Source: Frankiales bacterium (lineage in GTDB: Bacteria > Actinomycetota > Actinomycetes > Mycobacteriales > SCTD01). From it: a stretch of 28,797 nt of DNA. A program made the translations under genes and the position numbers. The notes beneath the pieces were generated by a model. That model had not been told where the DNA came from, made no database searches, and worked only from the letters and a program-made list of their open reading frames with translations. Of this stretch, positions 6,681 to 14,389 are shown one piece after another. The stretch spans positions 1-28,797 of the forward strand of contig JAODNB010000233.1 of NCBI GenBank assembly GCA_025464795.1. The letters run 5' to 3'. Numbering within the stretch: position 1 is the first letter of the stretch; each line of letters opens with the position of its first letter.

Positions 6681-7739
6681 GTGCGCAGACCGGGTGTGTT
6701 GCACGTCGCGCGGGACTGGGTCCGCCCGTCCGAGGGCTTTGTCGCCGACGTCGTCGCCACCAGCAGCCGGACGCGACCTTCCGTGGCCTTCGGTCACCGG
6801 GGCACGGTCAGCGTCCCGGCGGTCCCGTCGTACGACCTGGGTTGGGCGTCGGCCCGCGGAGACCGGGTCCTGCGGACAGGTCTCGCAGGGGTGGCGCTGA
6901 GACAGCAGGCGCGGGTCCTGCACGGGCACTTCGGCTACTGGGCAGCGCATGTGGAGGCCGTGGCCAGGCGAACCCGGCGTCCTTGGGGAGTGTCGCTGCA
7001 CGGCCACGACCTGCTCGTCGAGGGCTGCCCGGCGGCGACGCTCGCAGATCTGGTCGTCGTCCCGTCGGGGTTCCTGGCCGACGCTGCCTCGCGAGCCGGC
7101 ATCCCTGACGAGGTCCTGCAGGTGATCCCCTCGGGACTCGACCTCTCGCAGTTCCCGTTCCGGGTGCGGCGAGCCGTGGCTGGGCGCCCCGCGCTGGTGA
7201 CGTTTGCCGGCAGGTACGTCGAGAAGAAGGGGGTCCTCGACGTCGCGCGGGCTCTGGCGGGACTCGAGGGCCTTGCCGTCCAGTTCGTCGGTTTCGGGCC
7301 CCTCGAGGCGGACCTGCGTCGATTGCTCGCCGAGCTCCGGTTCGACGCAGTGATGCTCGACGGCTCCGTGCCGGGCCAGGTACGTCGGGCCCTTCAGGAC
7401 ACCGACCTCCTGATCACCGCGAGCCGCGTCGCTGCCGACGGGGACGCCGAGTCGCTCGGGTTGGTCAACCTCGAAGCGCTCGCGTGCGGCGTTCCTGTCG
7501 TGACGACTGCGAGTGGAGGGATCCCGGAGGCAGTTCCACCGGCCGCCGGGATCCTCGTACCGGAAGGCGATGTCGCGGCACTTCGGGCCGGCGTCGTGGA
7601 CCTCGTCGGCCATCCCGAGCGCTGGGCCGCCATGGGAGCCGCCGGCCGCGCGCACGTGGAAGCCCACTTCGAACTGGGCTCTCAGGTGGCTCAGCTGGAA
7701 CAGGCTTGGCTCGCTCTCGCCGACCGAGGCGGGGGCTAG
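6681..7739 (+). CDS. GT4-family glycosyltransferase
   Basis: 352 residues with a GT-B fold. The N-terminal domain has VLHVARDWVRPSEGFV and HGHFGYWAAH (about 81-90), then SLHGHDL near 105-111. The C-terminal domain has VTFAGRYVEKKGV (about 173-185) for donor diphosphate binding. The EX7E pair is E257/E265 in DAESLGLVNLEALACG, followed by GVPVVTTASGGIPEAV. The enzyme is retaining by family. Donor is unknown. The frame is open to 6594, but the GTG at 6681 is chosen because it follows TAAGGT by seven bases and the GT-B domain begins right there. The stop is only two codons from the next gene, so the two are co-transcribed. Confidence 0.85.
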   Translation: MRRPGVLHVARDWVRPSEGFVADVVATSSRTRPSVAFGHRGTVSVPAVPSYDLGWASARGDRVLRTGLAGVALRQQARVLHGHFGYWAAHVEAVARRTRRPWGVSLHGHDLLVEGCPAATLADLVVVPSGFLADAASRAGIPDEVLQVIPSGLDLSQFPFRVRRAVAGRPALVTFAGRYVEKKGVLDVARALAGLEGLAVQFVGFGPLEADLRRLLAELRFDAVMLDGSVPGQVRRALQDTDLLITASRVAADGDAESLGLVNLEALACGVPVVTTASGGIPEAVPPAAGILVPEGDVAALRAGVVDLVGHPERWAAMGAAGRAHVEAHFELGSQVAQLEQAWLALADRGGG

Positions 7740-7756
7740 CTGTGCCACCATGGCGA

Positions 7757-8686
7757 ATGCCGACGCCGGACCGTCCTCGGGTCGACGTCGGCATCGTCTC
7801 CTGGAACACCCGCGACCTCACCGTGCAGGCGATCGACCGGCTGCTCGCCTCGTCCGCAGACGTGGACCTGCACGTCCTGCTGCGGGACAACGGTTCCGAC
7901 GACGGGACGGCGACGGAAGTCCGCCTTCGGTTCCCCGAGGTCGAGGTCGAGGTCGGGGAGAACGTCGGGTTCGCGGCGGGGGTGAACGCCCTGGTGCGGC
8001 GGTCGACGGCTCCCTGGTTCGTCACCCTCAACTCCGACGCGTGGCCGGAGCCAGGCGCCCTCGGTCAGCTCGTCCGGGTCGCCGTGGGACAACCGCGGGC
8101 TGCCGTCGTGGCGCCGTTGCTGCTGCGTCCCGACGGGGCGCGGGAGGCCTCGGCGCACCCGCTCCCGAGCCTGGTCGTCGCTGCCATCGGCAGCTTCGGA
8201 CTCGCGCGGTTGCTGCCGAAGGCGACGGCGGACCGGCTCTGCCTGCCCCCGGGCTGGGACCACCAGACGGAGCGCCCCGTCGGCTGGGCAGTGGGCGCGG
8301 CGCTCCTGCTGCGCCGGTCTGCCCTGGACGAGCTCGGGCCGTTGGACGAGTCGTTCTTCATGTACGCCGAGGACCTCGAGTGGTGCTGGCGGGCCCACCA
8401 GTCGGGTTGGCAGACGTGGTTCACGCCCACCGCCGTCGTGCGCCATGTCGGCAACGCCTCGGGGGAGCAGCGCTACGGCAACAGCCGTGACCAGGTGGTG
8501 ATCGCCAACGCCAACGTCGTCGTCCGTCGGTTCCTCGGCAGGCGAGTGGTGGTGTGGCGATTCCTCAACGCACTGGGTGCAGTCCGTCTCGCTCTGGGCG
8601 CCGGCCTCCGCGGCCGTCGCGGCCTGGCGGCGCACTGGTGGCGGCAAGTGCCCGCGCACCTGGGCCATGGGCGCGGAGGTTCGTGA
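7757..8686 (+). CDS. GT2-family glycosyltransferase, rhamnosyltransferase (WbbL)-like
   Basis: 309 residues. VDVGIVSWNTRDLTVQAIDRL opens a GT-A domain. It continues with DNGSDDGT (44-51), ENVGFAAGVN, LNSDAWPEPG (NSD at 92-94) and FFMYAEDLEWCWRAH (ED at 205-206), and ends with a basic hydrophobic tail. This order is typical of the WbbL/RfbF rhamnosyltransferase subgroup, which often adds dTDP-L-rhamnose, but rmlB, rmlC and rmlD are not in the window, so the donor is a family-level guess. The start is uncertain: GTG 7742 is also in frame and neither has a convincing ribosome site. ATG 7757 sits closest to the domain. It follows the GT4 stop by 17 bases. Confidence 0.8.
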   Translation: MPTPDRPRVDVGIVSWNTRDLTVQAIDRLLASSADVDLHVLLRDNGSDDGTATEVRLRFPEVEVEVGENVGFAAGVNALVRRSTAPWFVTLNSDAWPEPGALGQLVRVAVGQPRAAVVAPLLLRPDGAREASAHPLPSLVVAAIGSFGLARLLPKATADRLCLPPGWDHQTERPVGWAVGAALLLRRSALDELGPLDESFFMYAEDLEWCWRAHQSGWQTWFTPTAVVRHVGNASGEQRYGNSRDQVVIANANVVVRRFLGRRVVVWRFLNALGAVRLALGAGLRGRRGLAAHWWRQVPAHLGHGRGGS

Positions 8687-8689
8687 GCC

Positions 8690-9889
8690 GTGCGTGTTCT
8701 GGTGCTCAGCAACCTGTACCCGCCGAACGCGATGGGCGGGTACGAGCTCTCCTGCCGCGACGTCGTCGACTCCTGGCGGGCGCGGGGGCACGAGGTGTCG
8801 GTGCTGACCACGGCCGAGCCGGTGGCAGGGGTGGTGGAGCCTGAGGTGTCGCAGCCGCACGTGCGACGTGAGCTCGAGTGGTACTGGTCGGCGCATGCCT
8901 TCCACCGCCCTTCCCTCGTTCAGCGATGGGCGTTGGAGAGACGCAACCAGGAGCGACTGCGCGCTGCCCTTCACGAGCTCCGACCCGACGTCGTCTCCGT
9001 GTGGCACATGGGCGGCATGTCGTTGTCGCTGCTCGCCGGACTCGACCGGGCCGGGGTGCCGGCCGTGCTCAACATCTGCGACGAGTGGCCTGACTACGGT
9101 CCCAAGGTGGACGCCTGGTCCCGCGGGTGGGGGCGAGTCCCGAGCCTGCTTCGTCCACTGGGGACGGCGCTGTGCGGTGTGCCGACGACGCTCGCCGACC
9201 TGGATCGGCACGCACACGCGTTCGTGAGCGCCTACACCCGGGATCGGCTGCGGGAGCGGACGCGCTGGTCCTTCCCTCGCGCGACCGTGGTCGGAAGCGG
9301 AGTGGACGGCTTGGATTTCCCCCTCGTCCGGGAGGTCGCCCCCCGGCCCTGGAGCTGGGAGCTGCTCGCCGTCGGCAGGGTCGAGCCGCGGAAGGGCTTC
9401 GACTCCGCGGTCCGGGCCCTTGCGCACCTGCCGGCGCAGACCCGGCTGCGCATCGCTGGTGTCGCCGAGCCGACGCACCTCAGCGAGCTCCGGGTGCTCG
9501 CCGCTGAGGTGGGCGCCGCCGACCGGCTCGTTGTCGAGGCAGTTCCGAGAGGCGAGCTGCGAGCCCGCTACGCCGCCGCCGACGTCGTGCTGTTCCCCAG
9601 TCGCTGGGACGAGCCCTTCGGTCTGGTCCCGCTGGAAGCGATGACTCAGGCGACACCTGTCGTGGCCACCCGGAAGGGCGGCTCCGCAGAGTTCTTGGAG
9701 GACGGCGCGAACTGCCTCGAGGTGCCTGCCGACGACCCGATGTCGCTCGCGGCGGCCGTGCACCGGTTGGCGCTGGACCCGGGACTTCGCCGGCGGCTGG
9801 CCGAAGGCGGGCTCCTGACGGCGGCGGCGCACACCCTCGAACGCCTGGCTGACGTCCTCGAACAGATGCATGCGCAGGAGGCGCGCTGA
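8690..9889 (+). CDS. GT4-family glycosyltransferase
   Basis: 399 residues, GT-B fold. It starts VRVLVLSNLYPPNAMGGYELSC, with the glycine-rich loop GGYE near 16-19 where GT4 enzymes contact donor and acceptor. VWHMGGMS and DEWPDYGP follow. The C-terminal half has LLAVGRVEPRKGFD (about 225-238) and the EX7E pair E308/E316 in WDEPFGLVPLEAM. TPVVATRKGGSAEFLEDG binds the donor nucleotide region. GTG 8690 begins three bases after the preceding stop, with GGAGG ten bases upstream. Its stop overlaps the next start by one base (TGATG), so translation of both is probably coupled. Sugar specificity is not predictable. Confidence 0.85.
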   Translation: MRVLVLSNLYPPNAMGGYELSCRDVVDSWRARGHEVSVLTTAEPVAGVVEPEVSQPHVRRELEWYWSAHAFHRPSLVQRWALERRNQERLRAALHELRPDVVSVWHMGGMSLSLLAGLDRAGVPAVLNICDEWPDYGPKVDAWSRGWGRVPSLLRPLGTALCGVPTTLADLDRHAHAFVSAYTRDRLRERTRWSFPRATVVGSGVDGLDFPLVREVAPRPWSWELLAVGRVEPRKGFDSAVRALAHLPAQTRLRIAGVAEPTHLSELRVLAAEVGAADRLVVEAVPRGELRARYAAADVVLFPSRWDEPFGLVPLEAMTQATPVVATRKGGSAEFLEDGANCLEVPADDPMSLAAAVHRLALDPGLRRRLAEGGLLTAAAHTLERLADVLEQMHAQEAR

Positions 9890-10896
9890 TGCGCACCGGG
9901 CAGGTGCTGTCGGAGGTCTGCTCCCCCTCGTGGGCTGCGGCGACGCCTCGGGTGTCCGTCGTCGTCGCCACCCACGACCGGCAGGGCTACCTCGCAGAGC
10001 TGGTCGAGGCGCTGGAGCGACAGCGCGAGCCTGAGGGCGGCTTCGAGGTGGTGCTCGTCGATGACGGTTCGCGGGACGGCACCTGGCCGGAGCTGCTGGG
10101 CCTGGCGGCCAGGACCGCGCTTCCCCTCCTCGCCCTGCGCCTCGCGGCCACCGGTGGGCCCTCCCTGCCGCGCAACACCGGGGTGGCGAGGTGTCGCGGT
10201 GACGTCCTGGCGCTGACCGACGACGACTGCCTCCCGGATGCCGGGTGGCTGAGGGCACTGTGCCCGCCCGGCTCGGTCACGGTGGTCCAGGGTGCGACCA
10301 GGCCTGGGCCCGGAGATGCCATCGGCCCGTGGGACCGGTCCATCTCCGTCTCAGCGCTCACGGGGCTGCACGAGACCTGCAACCTGTCGCTCCCGCGAGA
10401 CCTCTTCCTGGAGGTCGGCGGGTTCGTACTCCTCGACGTGCTGGGACCCGGGGGGAGGGGCTTCGGCGAGGACGTCCTGATGGGTGCGGCCGCAGCTCGC
10501 CTCGCCGGTGCTGAGTTCGCTCCCGAGGCGACGGTGCAGCACCGCTGGCTGTCGGCGTCGTTCCTTGACCACCTGCGCTCGCGACGCCGACTCAGCGGGT
10601 TTCCCCTGCTCGTCCGGGAGGTGCCCGAGCTGCGAAAGGGCATGTGGCGCAAGGTCTTCCTGACCAGACGAACAGCAGCTGCCGAGACCGCCGGAGTGGG
10701 CGTGCTGCTGGCACTCACCGGGCGCCGGGTCGGGTGCCTTGCCACGCTGCCCCTGCTCGTCGGGGCGGTGCAGGAGGCGCGGAGCCGGCCCGGCAGGCCG
10801 CTGGCGGTGCGCACGGCACAGGTCGCGTTGGCTGATGTCGTCTCCGCGGCGAGCCTGGTCGAAGGCAGCATCCGGCACCGCGGGCTTCTTCTCTAG
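9889..10896 (+). CDS. GT2-family glycosyltransferase, paralogue of the enzyme at 3992
   Basis: 335 residues. RVSVVVATHDRQGYLAELV opens the GT-A domain. VDDGSRDGT (57-65), LTDDDCLPDAGW (DDD at 111-113) and GFGEDVLMGAA (ED at 194-195) supply metal and acceptor sites. The stretch GPWDRSISVSALTGLHETCN aligns by eye with GPFSRTLTVQDATAFQTCN of the earlier GT2. Both end in a hydrophobic segment plus a short basic tail. About 20 extra residues precede the domain. The stop codon (TAG 10894-10896) shares CTAG with the stop of the convergent methyltransferase, so no terminator separates them. Confidence 0.85.
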   Translation: MRTGQVLSEVCSPSWAAATPRVSVVVATHDRQGYLAELVEALERQREPEGGFEVVLVDDGSRDGTWPELLGLAARTALPLLALRLAATGGPSLPRNTGVARCRGDVLALTDDDCLPDAGWLRALCPPGSVTVVQGATRPGPGDAIGPWDRSISVSALTGLHETCNLSLPRDLFLEVGGFVLLDVLGPGGRGFGEDVLMGAAAARLAGAEFAPEATVQHRWLSASFLDHLRSRRRLSGFPLLVREVPELRKGMWRKVFLTRRTAAAETAGVGVLLALTGRRVGCLATLPLLVGAVQEARSRPGRPLAVRTAQVALADVVSAASLVEGSIRHRGLLL

Positions 10897-11609
10897 CTGC
10901 GAACCGCCCAGGCCCAGGTGAACAGCTGGTCGGGGTCCCGCAGGCCGACCCGGCGCAGTCCGGCGTCGGCGAGGGCCGCATCGATCACCGCGAGAGGCAC
11001 GCGTGAGCCGAGGAACTCCGGTTGGTCGCGTCCGTACCGGTCCCCGCGCCCCAGCCGCTGCACGCCGGCCATCACGGTGCGGCGCACCCGCCAGCGCCGC
11101 GATCCGGGGGTGTTGTTCCACTGAAAGGCAAAGACCCCGCCCGGAGCGAGGGCCCTTCCCGCCTCGCGGATGTAGCGGCGGATGACGTCCACGTCGGGGA
11201 TGTGCTGGAACACGGTGAAGGTGACCACGAGGTCCGCGGTCTGGTCCTCGAGCCCGGGCAGCGATGCGCCGTCGGTGAGGCGAAGCTCGACGGGGCGGTC
11301 CGCGACGATCGCCTTGGCCTGCTCGAGCATCTGGCTGGAGATGTCGTAGCCGATGACGCGGTCGAATCGCTCGGTCAGGCCGAGGCAGATGCGACCCAGG
11401 CCGCAGCCGATCTCCACGGCGAGACCGGTCGCGGCCGGCGTGACCGGCGCGTCGTCCAGGGCCAGCCCCACGACCACCCGGCCCGTCTCGAGGAACCGCT
11501 CCATGTCCGGGGCCTCGTAGTCGAGGCTGGTGTCTACGTAGAAGGCGGCGTTGAGACGGGCCCGCTCTTCCCAGTACGCGCGCATCGAGGCGGTGCGGGG
11601 GGAGGCCAC
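10893..11609 (-). CDS. Class I SAM-dependent methyltransferase
   Basis: 238 residues. Motif I is AVEIGCGLGRICLGL near 64-78, followed by VIGYDISSQMLEQAK. Then come DLVVTFTVFQHIPDVDVIRRY and ALAPGGVFAFQW, the usual order of methyltransferase domains 11/25. The N-terminal YWEERARLNAAFYVDTSLDYE is also seen in sugar-modifying methyltransferases. GTG 11609 is chosen because TAGGAT precedes it by exactly seven bases; ATG 11585 is a possible internal start. The open frame continues upstream but only as antisense of the next gene. It sits alone on the minus strand between plus-strand glycosyltransferases and has its own promoter. It likely methylates the glycan or a precursor. Confidence 0.8.
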   Translation of the reverse strand: MASPRTASMRAYWEERARLNAAFYVDTSLDYEAPDMERFLETGRVVVGLALDDAPVTPAATGLAVEIGCGLGRICLGLTERFDRVIGYDISSQMLEQAKAIVADRPVELRLTDGASLPGLEDQTADLVVTFTVFQHIPDVDVIRRYIREAGRALAPGGVFAFQWNNTPGSRRWRVRRTVMAGVQRLGRGDRYGRDQPEFLGSRVPLAVIDAALADAGLRRVGLRDPDQLFTWAWAVRS

Positions 11610-11616
11610 GAGAGGG

Positions 11617-11626
11617 ATCCTAGTGT
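11617..11626. promoter_or_regulatory. Divergent promoter with overlapping -10 hexamers
   Basis: The ten bases atcctagtgt hold TAGGAT on the minus strand (11617-11622) and TAGTGT on the plus strand (11621-11626), sharing two bases. Each is exactly seven bases from a GTG: 11609 (minus) and 11634 (plus). Both mRNAs would be leaderless, and polymerase binding to one hexamer should exclude the other. Confidence 0.55.
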
Positions 11627-11633
11627 GGGCCCG

Positions 11634-12716
11634 GTGCGGATCGCCTTGCTCCACCCCTACAGCTGGCCGACGGTGCGACGTGGCGGTGAGCGGTACCTGC
11701 ACGACCTCGGCAGGTGGCTCGGCGAGCAGGGCCACGAGGTCGACATCGTCACGGGAGCCGACGCGGGTGCATCCGCGAGCTGCGAGCCCGGCCTGGTCCG
11801 ACTGCCGCTCTGGCAGCCCGAGTGGGACGGGGCGAGTGCCCTGGACACCTTCGGCGTCACCGCCCTGCGGCACCTGTCGAGGCACCGGTACGACGTCGTG
11901 CACTCGCTCGTGCCCTCCGGTGGCCTCGCGGCCGCCGCACTGCTCCTGCCCTCCGTCTACACGGTGCTGGGCCATCCGTCCGCGACGAACGCCCCTGGAC
12001 GTCGTTGGAGCAGGCAGCTGCTGTCCAGCGCCGTGCGGACGGTTCGCGTCCCCGCAGCCCTGAGCCAGTCTGCTGCCGCAGGGGTGGAAGGTCTGGTGGG
12101 TCGCCGTCCGCTCGTGCTGTCTCCCGGGGTACGAGTCCGCGACTTCGCCACCCGCACCGCGGCCCCGGACGGCCCGCCGCGGCTGCTGTTCAACGGCTTC
12201 GCCGCTGATCCACGGAAGCGGCTCGTGACGATGCTGCAAGCCCTTCCGCGCGTCCTCGAGAAGCTGCCGGACGCACGCCTTGTGCTGGGCGGGGGCGGAG
12301 ACCCGGCGGCCGCCCTCGATGCGCTGGACCCGGGCCTGCGCCGGGCGGTTGCTGACGTCGTCGACGACCTCGGCGCCGGGTCTCTCGCCGACCTTCCCGA
12401 GCGCTACCGGCAGGCGACGGTGAGCGTGCTGCCCAGCGTCGAGGAGGCCTTCGGCCTCGTGCTGGTCGAGTCGCTGGCCTGCGGGACGCCGGTGGTCTGC
12501 AGCCGCTCGGGCGGCATGCCCGAGATCGTGACCGACTCGGTGGGCAGGATCGCCGCGCCCGATGATCCCGCGTCCCTCGCCGACGCCGTTCTCGAGGCTG
12601 TTGCGCTCGCTCGGCTTCCCGACACCTCCGCCCGTTGTGCGGCGCGGGCCCGCCTGTGGGACTGGGACGTCATCGGGCCGCAGCACGAGCTGGCCTACGC
12701 CCGGGCCCGCGGATGA
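11634..12716 (+). CDS. GT4-family glycosyltransferase
   Basis: 360 residues, GT-B fold. VRIALLHPYSWPTVRRGGERYLHDLG carries the N-terminal glycine loop (RRGGERY, about 15-21). VVHSLVPSGGLAAAA lies mid-domain. The C-terminal domain has LLFNGFAADPRKR and LVLGGGGD, then the EX7E pair E271/E279 in EEAFGLVLVESLACG, and GTPVVCSRSGGMPEIV. It belongs to the retaining GT4 family; acceptor and donor are unknown. The frame is open far upstream, yet GTG 11634 follows TAGTGT by seven bases and the domain begins exactly there. The stop overlaps the next start by four bases (ATGA). Confidence 0.85.
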   Translation: MRIALLHPYSWPTVRRGGERYLHDLGRWLGEQGHEVDIVTGADAGASASCEPGLVRLPLWQPEWDGASALDTFGVTALRHLSRHRYDVVHSLVPSGGLAAAALLLPSVYTVLGHPSATNAPGRRWSRQLLSSAVRTVRVPAALSQSAAAGVEGLVGRRPLVLSPGVRVRDFATRTAAPDGPPRLLFNGFAADPRKRLVTMLQALPRVLEKLPDARLVLGGGGDPAAALDALDPGLRRAVADVVDDLGAGSLADLPERYRQATVSVLPSVEEAFGLVLVESLACGTPVVCSRSGGMPEIVTDSVGRIAAPDDPASLADAVLEAVALARLPDTSARCAARARLWDWDVIGPQHELAYARARG

Positions 12717-13615
12717 CCGCTCCCCGACTCAGCGTGGTGCTGCCGACCTACCAGCGCGCTGAGCTGCTGGACCGCTGCCTGTCGGCCCTGGCCAGGTCCG
12801 ACCTGGACAGCTTCGAGGTGGTGGCGGTGGACGACGGCTCGACGGACCGCACGTCAGAGGTGCTGCGTGACCACGCAGGGAAGATGCCGTTGATCGCCTT
12901 GACGCAACAGCGGAACGCCGGTCCGGCCGCCGCCCGCAACCGCGGACTGGGGGCGGCGGCTGCCCCCTTGGTGCTGTTCGTCGACGACGACGTGGTGGTC
13001 ACGTCGACACTGCTACGACAGCACGTCGACCTGCACGACGCGGCCGCGGACGACACCCTGTGCGTGCTCGGTCGGGTGGACTGGCATCCCGACCTGCGCA
13101 TCACCCCTTTCATGCACTGGCTCGATCGGTCGGGGCTGCAGTTCGCCTATGACACCTGGTTGACCGAAGGAGTCGTGGACCCGCCCTACGCGGCCTTCTA
13201 CACGGCCAACCTCTCGATCCCGCGGGCGCTGCTCGTCGCGGCAGACGGGTTCGACGAGCGCTTCCCCTTCCCTGCCTACGAGGACATGGAGCTGGCGTTC
13301 CGCCTTGCGCAGCAGGGCTTGCGGATGGAGTACCGCCCCGCTGCCCTGGCCTACCACTCCAGGGCGATCGACCTGCCTACCTTCCGCCGCCGGACGGCGA
13401 TGGTCGCGCGGTCCGCAGCGCTGCTGCGCACGGCCGCACCTGACTTCCCCCTCGATGACGCCGGGCTGGTCGGGCGGCACCGCCGCCGGCGCGAGCGGCT
13501 GCGGCTGGCTGCGCTGGCTGTTCTCACGCGCAGCGAGCAGGCTCGGTCGGAGCACTACTGGGCGCAGGTCGCCAACGCGTACGTGGTCGCGACGCATGAG
13601 GTGAGTCAGGGCTAG
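12713..13615 (+). CDS. GT2-family glycosyltransferase
   Basis: 300 residues. RLSVVLPTYQRAELLDRCL, VDDGSTDRT (about 39-47), NAGPAAARNRGL and LFVDDDVVV (DDD at 91-93) define the GT-A donor site. YTANLSIPR and PAYEDMELAFRL (ED at 190-191) define the acceptor and base region. The tail has basic patches (RHRRRRERLR) but no clear membrane helix, so the enzyme may be peripheral. ATG 12713 overlaps the preceding GT4 stop (ATGA). The stop TAG 13613-13615 shares CTAG with the stop of the convergent methyltransferase. Confidence 0.85.
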   Translation: MTAPRLSVVLPTYQRAELLDRCLSALARSDLDSFEVVAVDDGSTDRTSEVLRDHAGKMPLIALTQQRNAGPAAARNRGLGAAAAPLVLFVDDDVVVTSTLLRQHVDLHDAAADDTLCVLGRVDWHPDLRITPFMHWLDRSGLQFAYDTWLTEGVVDPPYAAFYTANLSIPRALLVAADGFDERFPFPAYEDMELAFRLAQQGLRMEYRPAALAYHSRAIDLPTFRRRTAMVARSAALLRTAAPDFPLDDAGLVGRHRRRRERLRLAALAVLTRSEQARSEHYWAQVANAYVVATHEVSQG

Positions 13616-14361
13616 CCGCGCCGCAGCACCAGCTCGACGTGCATGCCGTGCCAGGCCAAGCGGCCCGTGCTCGCGTACATCCGCGGTAGCAGCCGCGTCA
13701 CGACGGCTTGGCCGGGGCGGGACACGGCGATCCGGTCGGTGAGAGCGAAGCGACCGGTGAGGGCCTGCCCGTAGTCGAGGCCGCGCACCCGCACGAGCTC
13801 GAGGTGCGGAGCCGCCGCGCGCCACAGCTTGCGGCCGGTCATGAAGGCCTCGTAACCGCCATGGTGGGCGCCCCAGGGGTTCCAGTCGTGACGGCCGCTG
13901 CGCCTGTCCGCGAGCCACTTGTGCAGCCCCGCCGGGTTCGCGTAGTTCGGGGCGGTGACGTAGGCGTAACCGCCGGGCCGCAGGATGCGCGCGATCTCGG
14001 CGAACACCGCGGACGGGTCATCGACGTGCTCGAGCACTTCCGTGCACACGACACCTCCGACGGTGCCGGTCACGATCGGCAGCCGGGCGCCATCGGCGAC
14101 CACCACCGGACCGCGAGTGGCGGCGACTCGCGCTGCAGACAAGGCGATCTCACACCCGAGCACAGCGTTGTGGGCTCCCAGGACCGGGAGGTTCCCACCG
14201 ATACCGGACCCGACGTCGAGCAGCACGCCCTCGGGTCGGAACTCGGCCAGGAAGCGGTCCAGGCCCGATCGCACCTCGGCCGGTGCGGTCTGCGAATCAG
14301 CGTCGGTGCGGGTGGCATAGTGAGCAGCGATCGGGCCGCCAGGGAGCGCTCGGTCCTTCAC
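13612..14361 (-). CDS. Class I SAM-dependent methyltransferase
   Basis: 249 residues. The motif order is VLLDVGSGIGGNLPVL (about 46-61), VVADGARLP, GVVCTEVLEHVDDPSAVFAEIARILRPGGYAYVTAPN, which is a textbook Methyltransf_11 core. The later part (NPWGAHHGGYEAF, WRAAAPHLELVRVRGLDYGQAL) probably forms the acceptor cap. GTG 14361 follows TACTGT by exactly seven bases, so the longer open frame to 14457 is not used. It is a single minus-strand gene between a glycosyltransferase operon and a divergent methyltransferase-like gene. It likely modifies a sugar of the same glycan; the target position is unknown. Confidence 0.8.
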   Translation of the reverse strand: MKDRALPGGPIAAHYATRTDADSQTAPAEVRSGLDRFLAEFRPEGVLLDVGSGIGGNLPVLGAHNAVLGCEIALSAARVAATRGPVVVADGARLPIVTGTVGGVVCTEVLEHVDDPSAVFAEIARILRPGGYAYVTAPNYANPAGLHKWLADRRSGRHDWNPWGAHHGGYEAFMTGRKLWRAAAPHLELVRVRGLDYGQALTGRFALTDRIAVSRPGQAVVTRLLPRMYASTGRLAWHGMHVELVLRRG

Positions 14362-14368
14362 CGTCCTG

Positions 14369-14374
14369 ACAGTA
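14369..14374 (-). promoter_or_regulatory. -10 element TACTGT, leaderless-type
   Basis: The minus-strand reading of acagta gives TACTGT followed by seven bases and GTG at 14361. It occupies the 28-base gap between divergent genes. The plus-strand gene instead has a ribosome site there. Confidence 0.5.
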
Positions 14375-14389
14375 GCCGGAGGCCCTCGC

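Noticed and set aside
6072..7751. Minus-strand open frame of 559 codons
   Set aside because: It runs antisense through the GT4 gene and then out of frame through the acyltransferase; no coherent domain.
7736..10258. Very long minus-strand open frame (840 codons)
   Set aside because: It is antisense to three well-supported glycosyltransferase genes. Its product is Arg/Pro/His/Gln-rich with no family motifs, as expected from high-GC third-position bias.
11022..11633. N-terminal extension of the GT4 gene ending at 12716
   Set aside because: It covers the methyltransferase on the opposite strand and lacks GT-B features; the real domain begins at 11634.
11610..12686. N-terminal extension of the methyltransferase ending at 10893
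   Set aside because: The extension is antisense to the GT4 gene with shadow-type composition. The conserved domain starts at about 11609, where a -10 element marks the start.
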